DNA from: Armatimonadota bacterium
GTDB lineage: Bacteria; Armatimonadota; Zipacnadia; Zipacnadales; FEN-943
Length of the DNA: 12,928 nucleotides
NCBI GenBank assembly: GCA_026419655.1
Contig: JANZZA010000216.1
Coordinates: forward strand, 1-12,928
Direction: 5' to 3'
The notes under the pieces are model-generated. The model made no database searches and had not been told where the DNA came from. It was given only the letters and a program-made list of their open reading frames with translations. This document shows positions 6,440 to 12,928 of this stretch, in pieces (within the stretch, counting starts at the first letter, position 1; each line of letters opens with the position of its first letter). The translations under genes and the position numbers were made by a program.

Positions 6440-7414
6440 GTGCCGGTAAGACTGGGTTTCTTTGGCTGCGGCGGTATTGCCAATCACCACATGACCAAGA
6501 TCAAGGACATCCCGGAAGCACAGATGGTGGCCTTCTACGACACGGACGCTGAGCGGGCAAAGAAGGCTGCCGAGACCTATGGCGGGACAGTTTTTGACTC
6601 GCCGGAGAAGCTCGTTGCAGAGGGTGGCGTGGACGCCGTGTATATTTGCACGCCCCCCTTTGCCCACGGCGACCTGGAGCTGGCCGCCATCGAGGCGGGA
6701 AAGGCGATTTTCGTCGAGAAGCCCATTGCCCTTACCATGGAGGTGGCGCGGGAAATCGAGGCGGCGGCCAACCGCGCTGGCGTAGTCACCTCGGTGGCTT
6801 ATCATTTCCGCTACTTCGAGGCCACTCGCCGCGCCGAAGCTGCCCTGGCCGACACGACTATCTCGGCCTTCCTCGGCTACTGGATGGGCGGCTTTCCGAT
6901 GGTCTACTGGTGGCGCCGCATGGACCTCTCCGGCGGCCAGATGCATGAGCAGACCACCCACATCCTCGACCTGGCCCGCCTTTTCGGCGGGGAGGTCAAA
7001 GCCGTAGCCGCTGCCTATGGCCTGCGTTGCAAGATGGACATCGAGGGCATAACGGTCCCAGACGTGGGCACCGTGACGCTCTTCTACGAGAGCGGAGCCG
7101 TTGGCGCCGTATCTAACTGCTGCCACCTCGATTTCGGCTTCCGCGTAGGCTGTGACATCATCGCATGCAACACCACGGCCACGCTCAACGGCAACAGCCT
7201 TGTTCTGCGCTCACCTGACCGCACCGAGGAACTTTCCTTCGACAACGACCCTTACCTTGCCGAGGACATCGCTTTCATCAAGGCTGTGGCCACTGGCGAC
7301 GCGAGCGGTATCCGCTCAACCTACTCCGACGGTGTTCGCAGCCTGGCCCTTTCGCTTGCTGCAAATATGGCGGCTGAGCAACGGCGAGTGGTGGAGATAG
7401 CCGAAGTGGGATAA
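6440..7414 (+). CDS. Gfo/Idh/MocA-family NAD(P)-dependent oxidoreductase
   Basis: A 324-residue cytoplasmic dehydrogenase. The Rossmann motif G-C-G-G-I-A (residues 9-14) binds the nucleotide, Asp34 at the end of the second strand suggests NAD preference, and Glu93-Lys94-Pro95 is the family's EKP motif with the catalytic Lys. The C-terminal alpha/beta domain has G-G-Q-M-H-E-Q-T-T-H (165-174), where His174 matches the usual catalytic His in the D-x-x-x-H position; Glu170 stands where Asp is more common. Members oxidise or reduce sugars, inositols and related compounds (for example myo-inositol 2-dehydrogenase, 1,5-anhydrofructose reductase and 3-keto-sugar enzymes), and the sequence alone does not choose between them. 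Pairing with a TIM-barrel epimerase is a frequent arrangement in sugar or inositol catabolism and supports that role. Confidence 0.9.
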   Translation: MPVRLGFFGCGGIANHHMTKIKDIPEAQMVAFYDTDAERAKKAAETYGGTVFDSPEKLVAEGGVDAVYICTPPFAHGDLELAAIEAGKAIFVEKPIALTMEVAREIEAAANRAGVVTSVAYHFRYFEATRRAEAALADTTISAFLGYWMGGFPMVYWWRRMDLSGGQMHEQTTHILDLARLFGGEVKAVAAAYGLRCKMDIEGITVPDVGTVTLFYESGAVGAVSNCCHLDFGFRVGCDIIACNTTATLNGNSLVLRSPDRTEELSFDNDPYLAEDIAFIKAVATGDASGIRSTYSDGVRSLALSLAANMAAEQRRVVEIAEVG

Positions 7415-7506
7415 CCGCGCACCGCGAGCTTCCTTCCGGCGTCCTGGACAGAGCCGTGAGAGACGGCACGCGGCACAGGGACCAGGAAGAAGTTTCCAAG
7501 GCGGGT

Positions 7507-7541
7507 CTGGGGGATAACCCTTTTCAAAGGGTGTCCCCCAG
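7507..7541. repeat. Long stem-loop between the oxidoreductase and S55 genes
   Basis: CTGGGGGA (7507-7514) pairs with TCCCCCAG (7534-7541), enclosing ACCCTTT (7517-7523) and AAAGGGT (7526-7532) around a two-base loop. Only a 2 x 1 internal loop breaks the 15 base pairs. It lies 92 bases after the oxidoreductase stop and 157 before the next start. No T-run follows, so it may be a factor-dependent terminator, a 3'-end stabiliser or a dispersed palindromic element. The rest of 7415-7698 shows no gene; a perfect palindrome GGAGTACTCC lies at 7589-7598. Confidence 0.55.
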
Positions 7542-7686
7542 CCAGTATTATTTGCCCACACTCTCCGCCGTGCGGGGCAGTGGCGAAGGGAGTACTCCGT
7601 GGCAGGAGACGGCACTGTTATGTCGCCGCGCCGTGCTCCAGCAGTTTTGGCGTTTTCGTAGTGCTCGGGTGAGGTTGACTGACTGC

Positions 7687-7693
7687 AGGAGGG
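7687..7693 (+). promoter_or_regulatory. Ribosome binding site that sets the start of the S55 protein
   Basis: AGGAGGG lies five bases before ATG 7699, where a signal peptide begins. The frame stays open upstream to a GTG at 7456, but that would place 81 residues before the signal peptide and translate through the stem-loop, so 7699 is preferred. Confidence 0.8.
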
Positions 7694-7698
7694 AAGAG

Positions 7699-10600
7699 AT
7701 GAGCAACACACTGAAGCGGGCGGGGGTCGCCTTTGCAGCCCTCAGTTTCATCAACCCGGTTCTTGGTGCGATACGCTTTGACCCCGAAAAGATGATGCGT
7801 GCGGCCGAGGTTCAGCGCGGCATGGAAGGCGAGGCTCTGACCGTCTTCCATGGTGTTACTCCTACTCGCTTCCGTGTGCGCATCCTGGGCGTCATCCCCA
7901 AGGGAATAATGGGCGAGCCGTATATCATCTTTCGCGCCCTCGACGGGCCGCTGGTAGAGCGCGATGCTCCGGTCATGGGCGGCATGAGCGGCAGCCCCAT
8001 TTTCATCAACGGCAAGCTGGTCGGGGCGATTGCCTTCACGTACCTGTATGAAAAGGAGCCCTGCGGAGGCGCCACGCCCATCGAGGCAATGCTCCTGGGC
8101 GTGACCGGCCAGCGGCCAGCGCTGAGCTATCGCTACCAGCCCGTGATGATTGCGGGCCGCGTATACACTCGCGCCGCCGAAGTGGGCCGCGATCCGATGG
8201 ACCACCAGACCTTGCCGCTACAGGCCGCGTCGGCGCCCGTGTGTTTCACTGCCGGCACTCCTCGTAGCGACCGCTGGCAGCGCAGCCTTCTGGGCCTGCT
8301 TGGCTTGGACGCCCGGCCGGGCGCTGGCAGTCATCCTTCCGTCCCGGCTGAGATGGTACCTGGCGCGGGCTTTGGCGTAGCCCTCGCTCAGGGTGATTTA
8401 CTTTCTTACACCTTCGGCACAGTGACCTGGCGCGACGGCGACGACGTGCTGGGCTTCGGCCACCCCTTCCTGAGCCTCGGCAAGCTTACCATGCCCCTCA
8501 CCACAGTTTTCATCCACGACTTTGTCTCCAGCTATCGGCGCACCGACAAGGATGGCTCCATTATGGACACCGTCGGGGCTCTGACCTACGACAGTCCCTG
8601 GGGCGTAGCCGGTGCTGTTGGCGCGTCAGCCGAAACCGTCCCGGCCGTGTACCGTATCGTGGACGAGACTGCCGACCGCTCCCGGGTATTCCAGCTTCAG
8701 TTATGTCGTCACCGCTCAGTCACTCCACCCGTGGCCCTTGGCTCGCTCTTCGAGGCCGTCGGCTGCGTATATCACGCAGCCGAAAAGCCCGGGATCGCCC
8801 GGGTGCACTACCGTGTGCGTGGCTCAAAGGGCGCTGTCATCGAGCGCACCGAGATCTACGCTCATGGTGGCGATCCATCGCCTGCCATTGGGGCGGAGCT
8901 TGGCGAGGTCATGGGCCTCCTGGTGGACAATCGCTTCGAGCCACAAGAAATCACCGATGTTGCAGTTGAGACGCATCTCATTGCCGAGCAGCGCGTGGCG
9001 CGCATCGAGCGCGTGTACACGGAAGAAGAAGCGGCCGTCGCGGGCCGGAAGCTTACCGTGCACGTGCTGCTCAAGCCTGTTGGCGCCCCCGCTGAAGAGC
9101 GGGTGGTGCGCTTTGACTTACCGGCCGACTTGCCAAAGGGCTCGGTCTCGGTAGGCGTCGCAGGAGGGTTGCTCGCTGATGCTCTTCGCCAGCAGCTAGG
9201 CGGCTTTACGCCCGAATTCCACAGCCTCGACCGAATCATCAAGTACCTGCAGTCTTTGGAAACCAATGACCAGCTCCTTGTTATGCTCGCCCTGCCCACC
9301 AGGGGAGCGGCGGTCGAAGATACGCCTCTGCCAGACCTGCCCGGCGTCATGTACAAGCGGCTCGCCCAGGCCCACCGCACCGGCGTGCGCGCAATCCGCG
9401 ATTACGAGATGAAAACCCTGGCCACGCCGTGGGTAGTCGAGGGGGCTTACTTGACTACTCTGGCCACCGTGAACCGCCAGGGCGAGCGGGGCAAGCCGGA
9501 GGCCCCTGAACCCAAGCGTCAGGCCGCTGCCTTCATGGCCGGCCTCCACGCGGCTGCCGCCATGCCAAAGCTCCGCCCAGCAGTGATACCGGTAACCATG
9601 GGCACTGTGCCCGTGTTGCGCTGGAGTGCGGAGGACGTGGAGGCCGAGGATGCTCTTCCGCGCGTCCTTGCTGGCGGCTTGGGCGCCCCGGTGGTTTTGG
9701 GCAGCGGGGCACAAGCGGGCGACGATGAAAAGGGCGACGAATCCGACGAGGAGAAGCCGCAAGAGCAGTCGCAAGAGAGCAAGACAGAGGCAAAGCCCCC
9801 TGCGGCCGAGGCTAAGCCTGAAGAAGCCAAGCCAAAGCCGGAAGCTGGCCAGGTGCAGCCTGCCCCGGGCCAGTGGCTCCTGGGCAAGTACGAAGAGCTG
9901 GCTAAGGGTACGCCTGACGGCCTTGCGGTTCATGCCCGCGGCTGGCTGGTTCCTGGGGTACGCCTGCGAGAGAGGGCCCAGGTCGGCGAGCCGCCCGTTT
10001 GGGACCTGGCCGCCGATGGCGAGACAACCTATGTTGCGGCTGGCCTCGAGGCGACTGTGTACCGGGCTGCCGGCAGCGAAGTTGTCCCCTTTTTCCGCGC
10101 CTCCGAGGGCCTTTTCGTCTCTGCGCTCTCCGTGCTGAGAGATGGCACTTTGGCCTGCGCCGTGGTTCCGCACGCCAAGGTTTTCTTTGTCGGCCGGGAC
10201 GGCACCGTTCAAAGAACTGTCGCCTTCTACGAGCAGTACATATGGGACTTACTGCCGCAGGGTGACGAGTTGCTGGTGGCCACCGGCTCGCCTGCCCGGG
10301 TGTATAAGCTATCCCCCGTCGGTGAGAAGTCTCTTCTGGCTGTGGTACCCGAAAACCACGTCGTGGCCCTGGCCGCCGCCGGCGACTCCGTGTACGGTGC
10401 CACTGCCGAGGAGGGTGTGCTTTACCGCCTTGGCTCCGGCGGCCGCGTCGAACAACTGTTGCGACTGCCCGCCACTGACGCCACCGGCCTGGCCGCGCTG
10501 CCCGACGGCACCGTTGTAGTCTCGGCTGCCAAAGCCGCCATTTTCGCGTTGAGGCCCAATGGCACCGTTGAGCAATGGTACAAGAACGACGAGCAGGAGA

Positions 10601-11742
10601 TCTGGGCTCTGGCGGCCGACGGCCAGACCGTCCTGGCCGCCCTGGGCTCGCCGGCAATGCTCCTCCGGGCACGTGCGCCTGAGGATTATGAACTCCTGGC
10701 CGTAGACCGTGGCCAGGACTATTTTGCCGCTGTCGGGCGCCGTGGTGATGGCGCCATGGTCGTGGCTGGCTGTGCGCCTCCGGTGCTTTTGGCCCAGGAG
10801 GCCCAGCCGGCTGAGCTAGCCTACACTTCAGCGGCCTATGATGCCTCATTGCCTGCCAGGTGGCTGCGCGGTTTTGTGGACACGGACACCGCGCCAGAAG
10901 TCGTGACGCTGCAGTTACGCACGGGCGCCACGGAAACCTACGAGGGGGGCCTGTGGTCTAGTTGGACCACGGCCGTGGGGCGGCCTGCGTACTTTGTACT
11001 TGAGGGGCCGCCGGGCCGTTATGTTCAAATGCGGCTTTCCGTGCCTCCAACAACTGCTGCGCCAATCAAGGGCTTGCTAGTCGAATACTCACTCCAGAAT
11101 CAGCGCCCATCACTGAAGGTCACGGCCCCAGCGGCTGGTGGGGCGGTAAGTGGCGAGACAGAAGTGAAATGGGAAGCCTCTGACCCGGACAAGGACACCA
11201 CGGAAGTCGCGCTGTGGCTGCAGGCCCGGGGGACGACTGAGTGGACGCCGGTTGCAGAGCGGCTGGCCAGCTCGCCTTATAAATGGGATACTAAGGGCCT
11301 AAAGGACGGTGTGTATCGCCTCCGTGCGGTTGCAAGTGACCGCCCCAGCCGGCCCACCGACGCCCTGGAAATTGAAGCACTGGTCGCGCCCCTCGTCGTG
11401 GACAACACAAAGCCGGAGGGCCAGCTCACAAGTCCCGCCAGGCGGGCCGAGGATGGTTCGGTACCGGTAGAAGTGGTGGCGCACGATGCGCTCAGCGGCG
11501 TGGCTGGCGTCGCCTGGCAGTATCCGGGGACCGAGGTCTGGTACACGGCTGCAACCAGCGACGGTGCATGGGGCGGCGAATACGAGGTCTGTACGTTCAC
11601 GCTGCCAAAGGCCATTAAGGGCGGTACCAAGGTTGTCGTGCGGGTGCGAGACCTGGCAGGCAACATTACGGACCTGACGGTGACGATGCCGCATGAGGCA
11701 CAGCCGGCGCCGGCCCAGTCCACCCAGCCGGCTGGTAAGTAA
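7699..11742 (+). CDS. Exported S55 (SpoIVB-type) peptidase with beta-propeller and Ig-like domains
   Basis: A 1347-residue multidomain protein. Residues 1-24 are a signal peptide. The S55-like part (about 28-300) has the G-x-x-L-T-V-F entry motif, G-M-S-G-S-P (95-100, nucleophile Ser of the family), A-T-P-I-E-A-M (125-131) and G-F-G-H-P-F with His255. Asp82 lies 15 residues before Ser97. If I recall the SpoIVB triad correctly (His236, Asp363, Ser378), the Asp-Ser spacing agrees, but His comes after Ser here. A middle region without a family I recognise runs to about 660. An Asp/Glu/Lys/Pro-rich linker spans about 668-720. Then comes a beta-propeller (about 745-1040) with repeated W-D-L-A-A-D-G / V-Y-K-L / D-G-T-V blades, and a beta-rich module to about 1135. 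Two Ig-like domains follow (about 1135-1330), the second containing V-V-D-N-T-K-P and V-R-D-L-A-G-N-I-T. It is probably periplasmic or surface-attached and may process or organise envelope proteins. No membrane anchor is seen beyond the signal peptide. Confidence 0.86.
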   Translation: MSNTLKRAGVAFAALSFINPVLGAIRFDPEKMMRAAEVQRGMEGEALTVFHGVTPTRFRVRILGVIPKGIMGEPYIIFRALDGPLVERDAPVMGGMSGSPIFINGKLVGAIAFTYLYEKEPCGGATPIEAMLLGVTGQRPALSYRYQPVMIAGRVYTRAAEVGRDPMDHQTLPLQAASAPVCFTAGTPRSDRWQRSLLGLLGLDARPGAGSHPSVPAEMVPGAGFGVALAQGDLLSYTFGTVTWRDGDDVLGFGHPFLSLGKLTMPLTTVFIHDFVSSYRRTDKDGSIMDTVGALTYDSPWGVAGAVGASAETVPAVYRIVDETADRSRVFQLQLCRHRSVTPPVALGSLFEAVGCVYHAAEKPGIARVHYRVRGSKGAVIERTEIYAHGGDPSPAIGAELGEVMGLLVDNRFEPQEITDVAVETHLIAEQRVARIERVYTEEEAAVAGRKLTVHVLLKPVGAPAEERVVRFDLPADLPKGSVSVGVAGGLLADALRQQLGGFTPEFHSLDRIIKYLQSLETNDQLLVMLALPTRGAAVEDTPLPDLPGVMYKRLAQAHRTGVRAIRDYEMKTLATPWVVEGAYLTTLATVNRQGERGKPEAPEPKRQAAAFMAGLHAAAAMPKLRPAVIPVTMGTVPVLRWSAEDVEAEDALPRVLAGGLGAPVVLGSGAQAGDDEKGDESDEEKPQEQSQESKTEAKPPAAEAKPEEAKPKPEAGQVQPAPGQWLLGKYEELAKGTPDGLAVHARGWLVPGVRLRERAQVGEPPVWDLAADGETTYVAAGLEATVYRAAGSEVVPFFRASEGLFVSALSVLRDGTLACAVVPHAKVFFVGRDGTVQRTVAFYEQYIWDLLPQGDELLVATGSPARVYKLSPVGEKSLLAVVPENHVVALAAAGDSVYGATAEEGVLYRLGSGGRVEQLLRLPATDATGLAALPDGTVVVSAAKAAIFALRPNGTVEQWYKNDEQEIWALAADGQTVLAALGSPAMLLRARAPEDYELLAVDRGQDYFAAVGRRGDGAMVVAGCAPPVLLAQEAQPAELAYTSAAYDASLPARWLRGFVDTDTAPEVVTLQLRTGATETYEGGLWSSWTTAVGRPAYFVLEGPPGRYVQMRLSVPPTTAAPIKGLLVEYSLQNQRPSLKVTAPAAGGAVSGETEVKWEASDPDKDTTEVALWLQARGTTEWTPVAERLASSPYKWDTKGLKDGVYRLRAVASDRPSRPTDALEIEALVAPLVVDNTKPEGQLTSPARRAEDGSVPVEVVAHDALSGVAGVAWQYPGTEVWYTAATSDGAWGGEYEVCTFTLPKAIKGGTKVVVRVRDLAGNITDLTVTMPHEAQPAPAQSTQPAGK

Positions 11743-12406
11743 ACTGTCCCCACCGCCACTGGTCGTCGCACAAAGATTACGGTCAGCCTACGGCCGGCCA
11801 AGCGCGCCTCGCGCGGGCAGCCTGCTCGCTGCCCTGGTGCGGACTGTCCTCTCTCAGAACACAGCCGGTGCCAACGCTCGCGCTGCTTATGAGAATTTGC
11901 GTAAGCGCTTCCCAGAATGGCAGGACCTTGCGCGGGCTTCGCTGACTTCCATTGAAAGAGCCATTCGACCCGCAGGTCTTGCTAAGCGCAGGGCTGCAGT
12001 CATTAGGGCTGTTGTTCGGATCCTGGCCGCCGAGGACCCAGCGCTTGAGCTGGCAGAATGGCAGTATTACTCAACAGAGGAGCTAATGGTGCGGCTCCTG
12101 TCGCTGCCGGGCGTAGGACCAAAGACTGCTGCGTGTGTTGTCTTATTCGAGTTTGGCCGGCCCGTTTTTCCTGTAGATACCCATATCCTGCGCGTAGCCA
12201 AAAGGCTTGGGTGGCTTCCGCCGAGGGCAACCGCCGAACAAGCCCAAGTTTATTTGCAGGATATGATTCCGCCGTCGCAACGGCTCGAACTCCACCTGAA
12301 TCTTATAGCGCACGGACGGCGTGTCTGTCGGGCGCAGCAGGCTGAGTGTGAGGCATGCGTGCTGTGGGATGTGTGCTCAAGATCGGGTGTGGAGGGGACA
12401 ACGTGA
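11693..12406 (+). CDS. nth: Endonuclease III-like DNA glycosylase/AP lyase
   Basis: A 237-residue HhH-GPD base-excision-repair enzyme that removes oxidised pyrimidines and cleaves at abasic sites. It has L-S-Q-N-T near residues 53-57, the helix-hairpin-helix L-P-G-V-G-P-K-T-A with catalytic Lys144, and V-D-T-H-I with catalytic Asp162. The Lys-Asp spacing of 18 equals that of E. coli Nth (Lys120, Asp138). The C-terminal [4Fe-4S] loop has Cys212-x6-Cys219-x2-Cys222-x5-Cys228, the exact family spacing. The only ATG/GTG/TTG before the conserved core is ATG 11693, which overlaps the end of the S55 gene by 50 bases in another frame. No good ribosome site precedes it. The first 17 residues are basic and not family-like, so a rare start such as CTG nearer the S55 stop is possible. 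Translation coupling to the upstream gene is likely. Confidence 0.88.
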   Translation: MRHSRRRPSPPSRLVSKLSPPPLVVAQRLRSAYGRPSAPRAGSLLAALVRTVLSQNTAGANARAAYENLRKRFPEWQDLARASLTSIERAIRPAGLAKRRAAVIRAVVRILAAEDPALELAEWQYYSTEELMVRLLSLPGVGPKTAACVVLFEFGRPVFPVDTHILRVAKRLGWLPPRATAEQAQVYLQDMIPPSQRLELHLNLIAHGRRVCRAQQAECEACVLWDVCSRSGVEGTT

Positions 12407-12416
12407 AAGGTTTCAC
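12403..12416. promoter_or_regulatory. Palindrome GTGAAA-GG-TTTCAC upstream of the hypA promoter
   Basis: A perfect 6 + 2 + 6 inverted repeat that includes the stop codon of the endonuclease III gene and ends ten bases before the hypA -35 box. Its position fits an operator or activator site. The stem with a two-base loop and no T-run is less likely to be a terminator. Confidence 0.4.
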
Positions 12417-12426
12417 AAGTACCCTC

Positions 12427-12455
12427 TTGACACCGCCGAAACTAAACGTTATGCT
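12427..12455 (+). promoter_or_regulatory. Sigma-70-type promoter for hypA
   Basis: A perfect TTGACA (12427-12432), a 17-base spacer and TATGCT (12450-12455). Transcription would start near 12462, just ahead of the ribosome site at 12471. The gene is therefore probably expressed independently of the S55/endonuclease pair. Confidence 0.7.
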
Positions 12456-12470
12456 GTTCCGGACTAAGTG

Positions 12471-12476
12471 AAGGAG
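12471..12476 (+). promoter_or_regulatory. Ribosome binding site that sets the hypA start
   Basis: AAGGAG lies 12 bases before ATG 12489. The upstream in-frame GTG at 12468 overlaps this site and has none of its own, and starting there would bury the Met-His-Glu that HypA needs at its N-terminus. Confidence 0.7.
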
Positions 12477-12488
12477 TTCACAAACTCT

Positions 12489-12824
12489 ATGCACGAGCAC
12501 TCTATGGCCGACGCCCTGGTCGCTACAGTCGAGCATCTCCGACTGGAAGCTGGCGCTCAAAAAGTGTGCAAAGCTGTACTTCGCGTCAGCGAGTTGTCCC
12601 CTCTGACCCCGGATGCTTTACAGATGATGATTGACCACGCCGCCGAGGAAATGGGGGTGCACTCTTTTCCCATTGAAGTTGTCTGCGACGGGCTTCTTGG
12701 CCATTGTCCGTCCTGCGGAGTCGTCGTCCTGACCGACGAGCTGGCTTGTTCGCAATGTGGTGTCCAGGGGATCATGCCAGCGGCTGACGAGGCCATACTC
12801 GTGGTTTCCTGCGATTTTGAATAG
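12489..12824 (+). CDS. hypA: Hydrogenase/urease nickel insertion protein HypA
   Basis: A 111-residue HypA/HybF metallochaperone that delivers nickel to [NiFe]-hydrogenase or urease maturation together with HypB. It begins Met-His-Glu, whose N-terminal amine and His2 form the nickel site. The C-terminal zinc domain has C-P-S-C and C-S-Q-C; ten residues lie between the two pairs, slightly fewer than the 12-13 I recall in E. coli and Helicobacter HypA. Length is normal. It has its own promoter. No hydrogenase, urease or other hyp gene is in the window; the 104 bases that follow show only a small GCCCG/CGGGC stem (12867-12885) and no supported gene start, so its partners must lie further right or elsewhere. 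Confidence 0.92.
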   Translation: MHEHSMADALVATVEHLRLEAGAQKVCKAVLRVSELSPLTPDALQMMIDHAAEEMGVHSFPIEVVCDGLLGHCPSCGVVVLTDELACSQCGVQGIMPAADEAILVVSCDFE

Positions 12825-12928
12825 AGGTTTTTCGTGAGACGCGTGAGGCTTGGCGAGTCCTCGCGCGCCCGGGGCTTCTGCGGGCACACAAAACTGTTGC
12901 GTTCCGGATGTTGGAGCCATCGTTAGAT

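Noticed and set aside
7456..7698. 81-residue N-terminal extension of the S55 protein from GTG 7456
   Set aside because: It would place the signal peptide internally and translate the 7507-7541 stem-loop. ATG 7699 has AGGAGGG at ideal spacing.
9196..10849. Two long minus-strand open frames (9196-10212 and 9902-10849) inside the S55/propeller gene
   Set aside because: Both are antisense to a continuous multidomain reading frame, are composition-biased, and lack ribosome sites or motifs.
12834..12928. Possible next gene: short GTG frame from 12834, or ATG at 12908 running off the edge
   Set aside because: The GTG frame ends after about 30 codons. The ATG leaves only seven codons in view and has no convincing ribosome site.

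Overview
The window carries a GC-rich bacterial chromosomal segment with seven complete protein genes and one partial one. No tRNA, rRNA, CRISPR array, insertion sequence or phage gene was seen. Exported proteins with Sec-type signal peptides, a SurA-like periplasmic foldase and copper-amine-oxidase N-terminal-type and S55-peptidase domains suggest a diderm from a poorly cultured lineage. Armatimonadota or a similar group would fit, but this is inference from domain content, not a phylogenetic result.

Layout. (1) About 1-395, minus strand: the 5' part of a gene running off the left edge, probably a RecB-type PD-(D/E)XK nuclease. It has no ATG start. (2) A non-coding stretch of about 390 bases leads to a near-consensus promoter (782-811), which drives an exported foldase (906-2351) and then a membrane-bound family 2 glycosyltransferase (2417-3838). 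(3) Converging on that pair is a minus-strand radical SAM enzyme of the MqnE/CofH group (5028-3985). (4) A 550-base divergent intergenic region has two mutually exclusive hairpins. (5) A plus-strand pair follows: a D-tagatose-3-epimerase-type sugar epimerase (5579-6367) and a Gfo/Idh/MocA oxidoreductase (6440-7414). (6) After a strong stem-loop comes a 1347-residue exported protein (7699-11742) joining an S55 (SpoIVB-type) serine peptidase domain, an acidic/Lys/Pro linker, a beta-propeller and Ig-like domains. (7) Overlapping its end by 50 bases is an endonuclease III homologue (11693-12406), followed by hypA (12489-12824) with its own promoter and a palindrome just upstream.

How the genes fit together. 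The foldase and glycosyltransferase look co-transcribed and could serve cell-envelope or exopolysaccharide production. The epimerase/dehydrogenase pair looks like a small sugar- or polyol-converting module. The S55/propeller protein probably acts outside the cytoplasm as a protease or a protease-like scaffold. The radical SAM gene suggests futalosine-route menaquinone synthesis or a related radical reaction. HypA implies a nickel enzyme (hydrogenase or urease) encoded elsewhere.

I see no convincing new multi-gene system. The parts most worth a second look are the S55-propeller-Ig fusion with its Ser-before-His order, the foldase fused to a copper-amine-oxidase N-terminal-like domain with both usual parvulin histidines replaced, and the structured non-coding elements at 5236-5275, 7507-7541 and 12403-12455.
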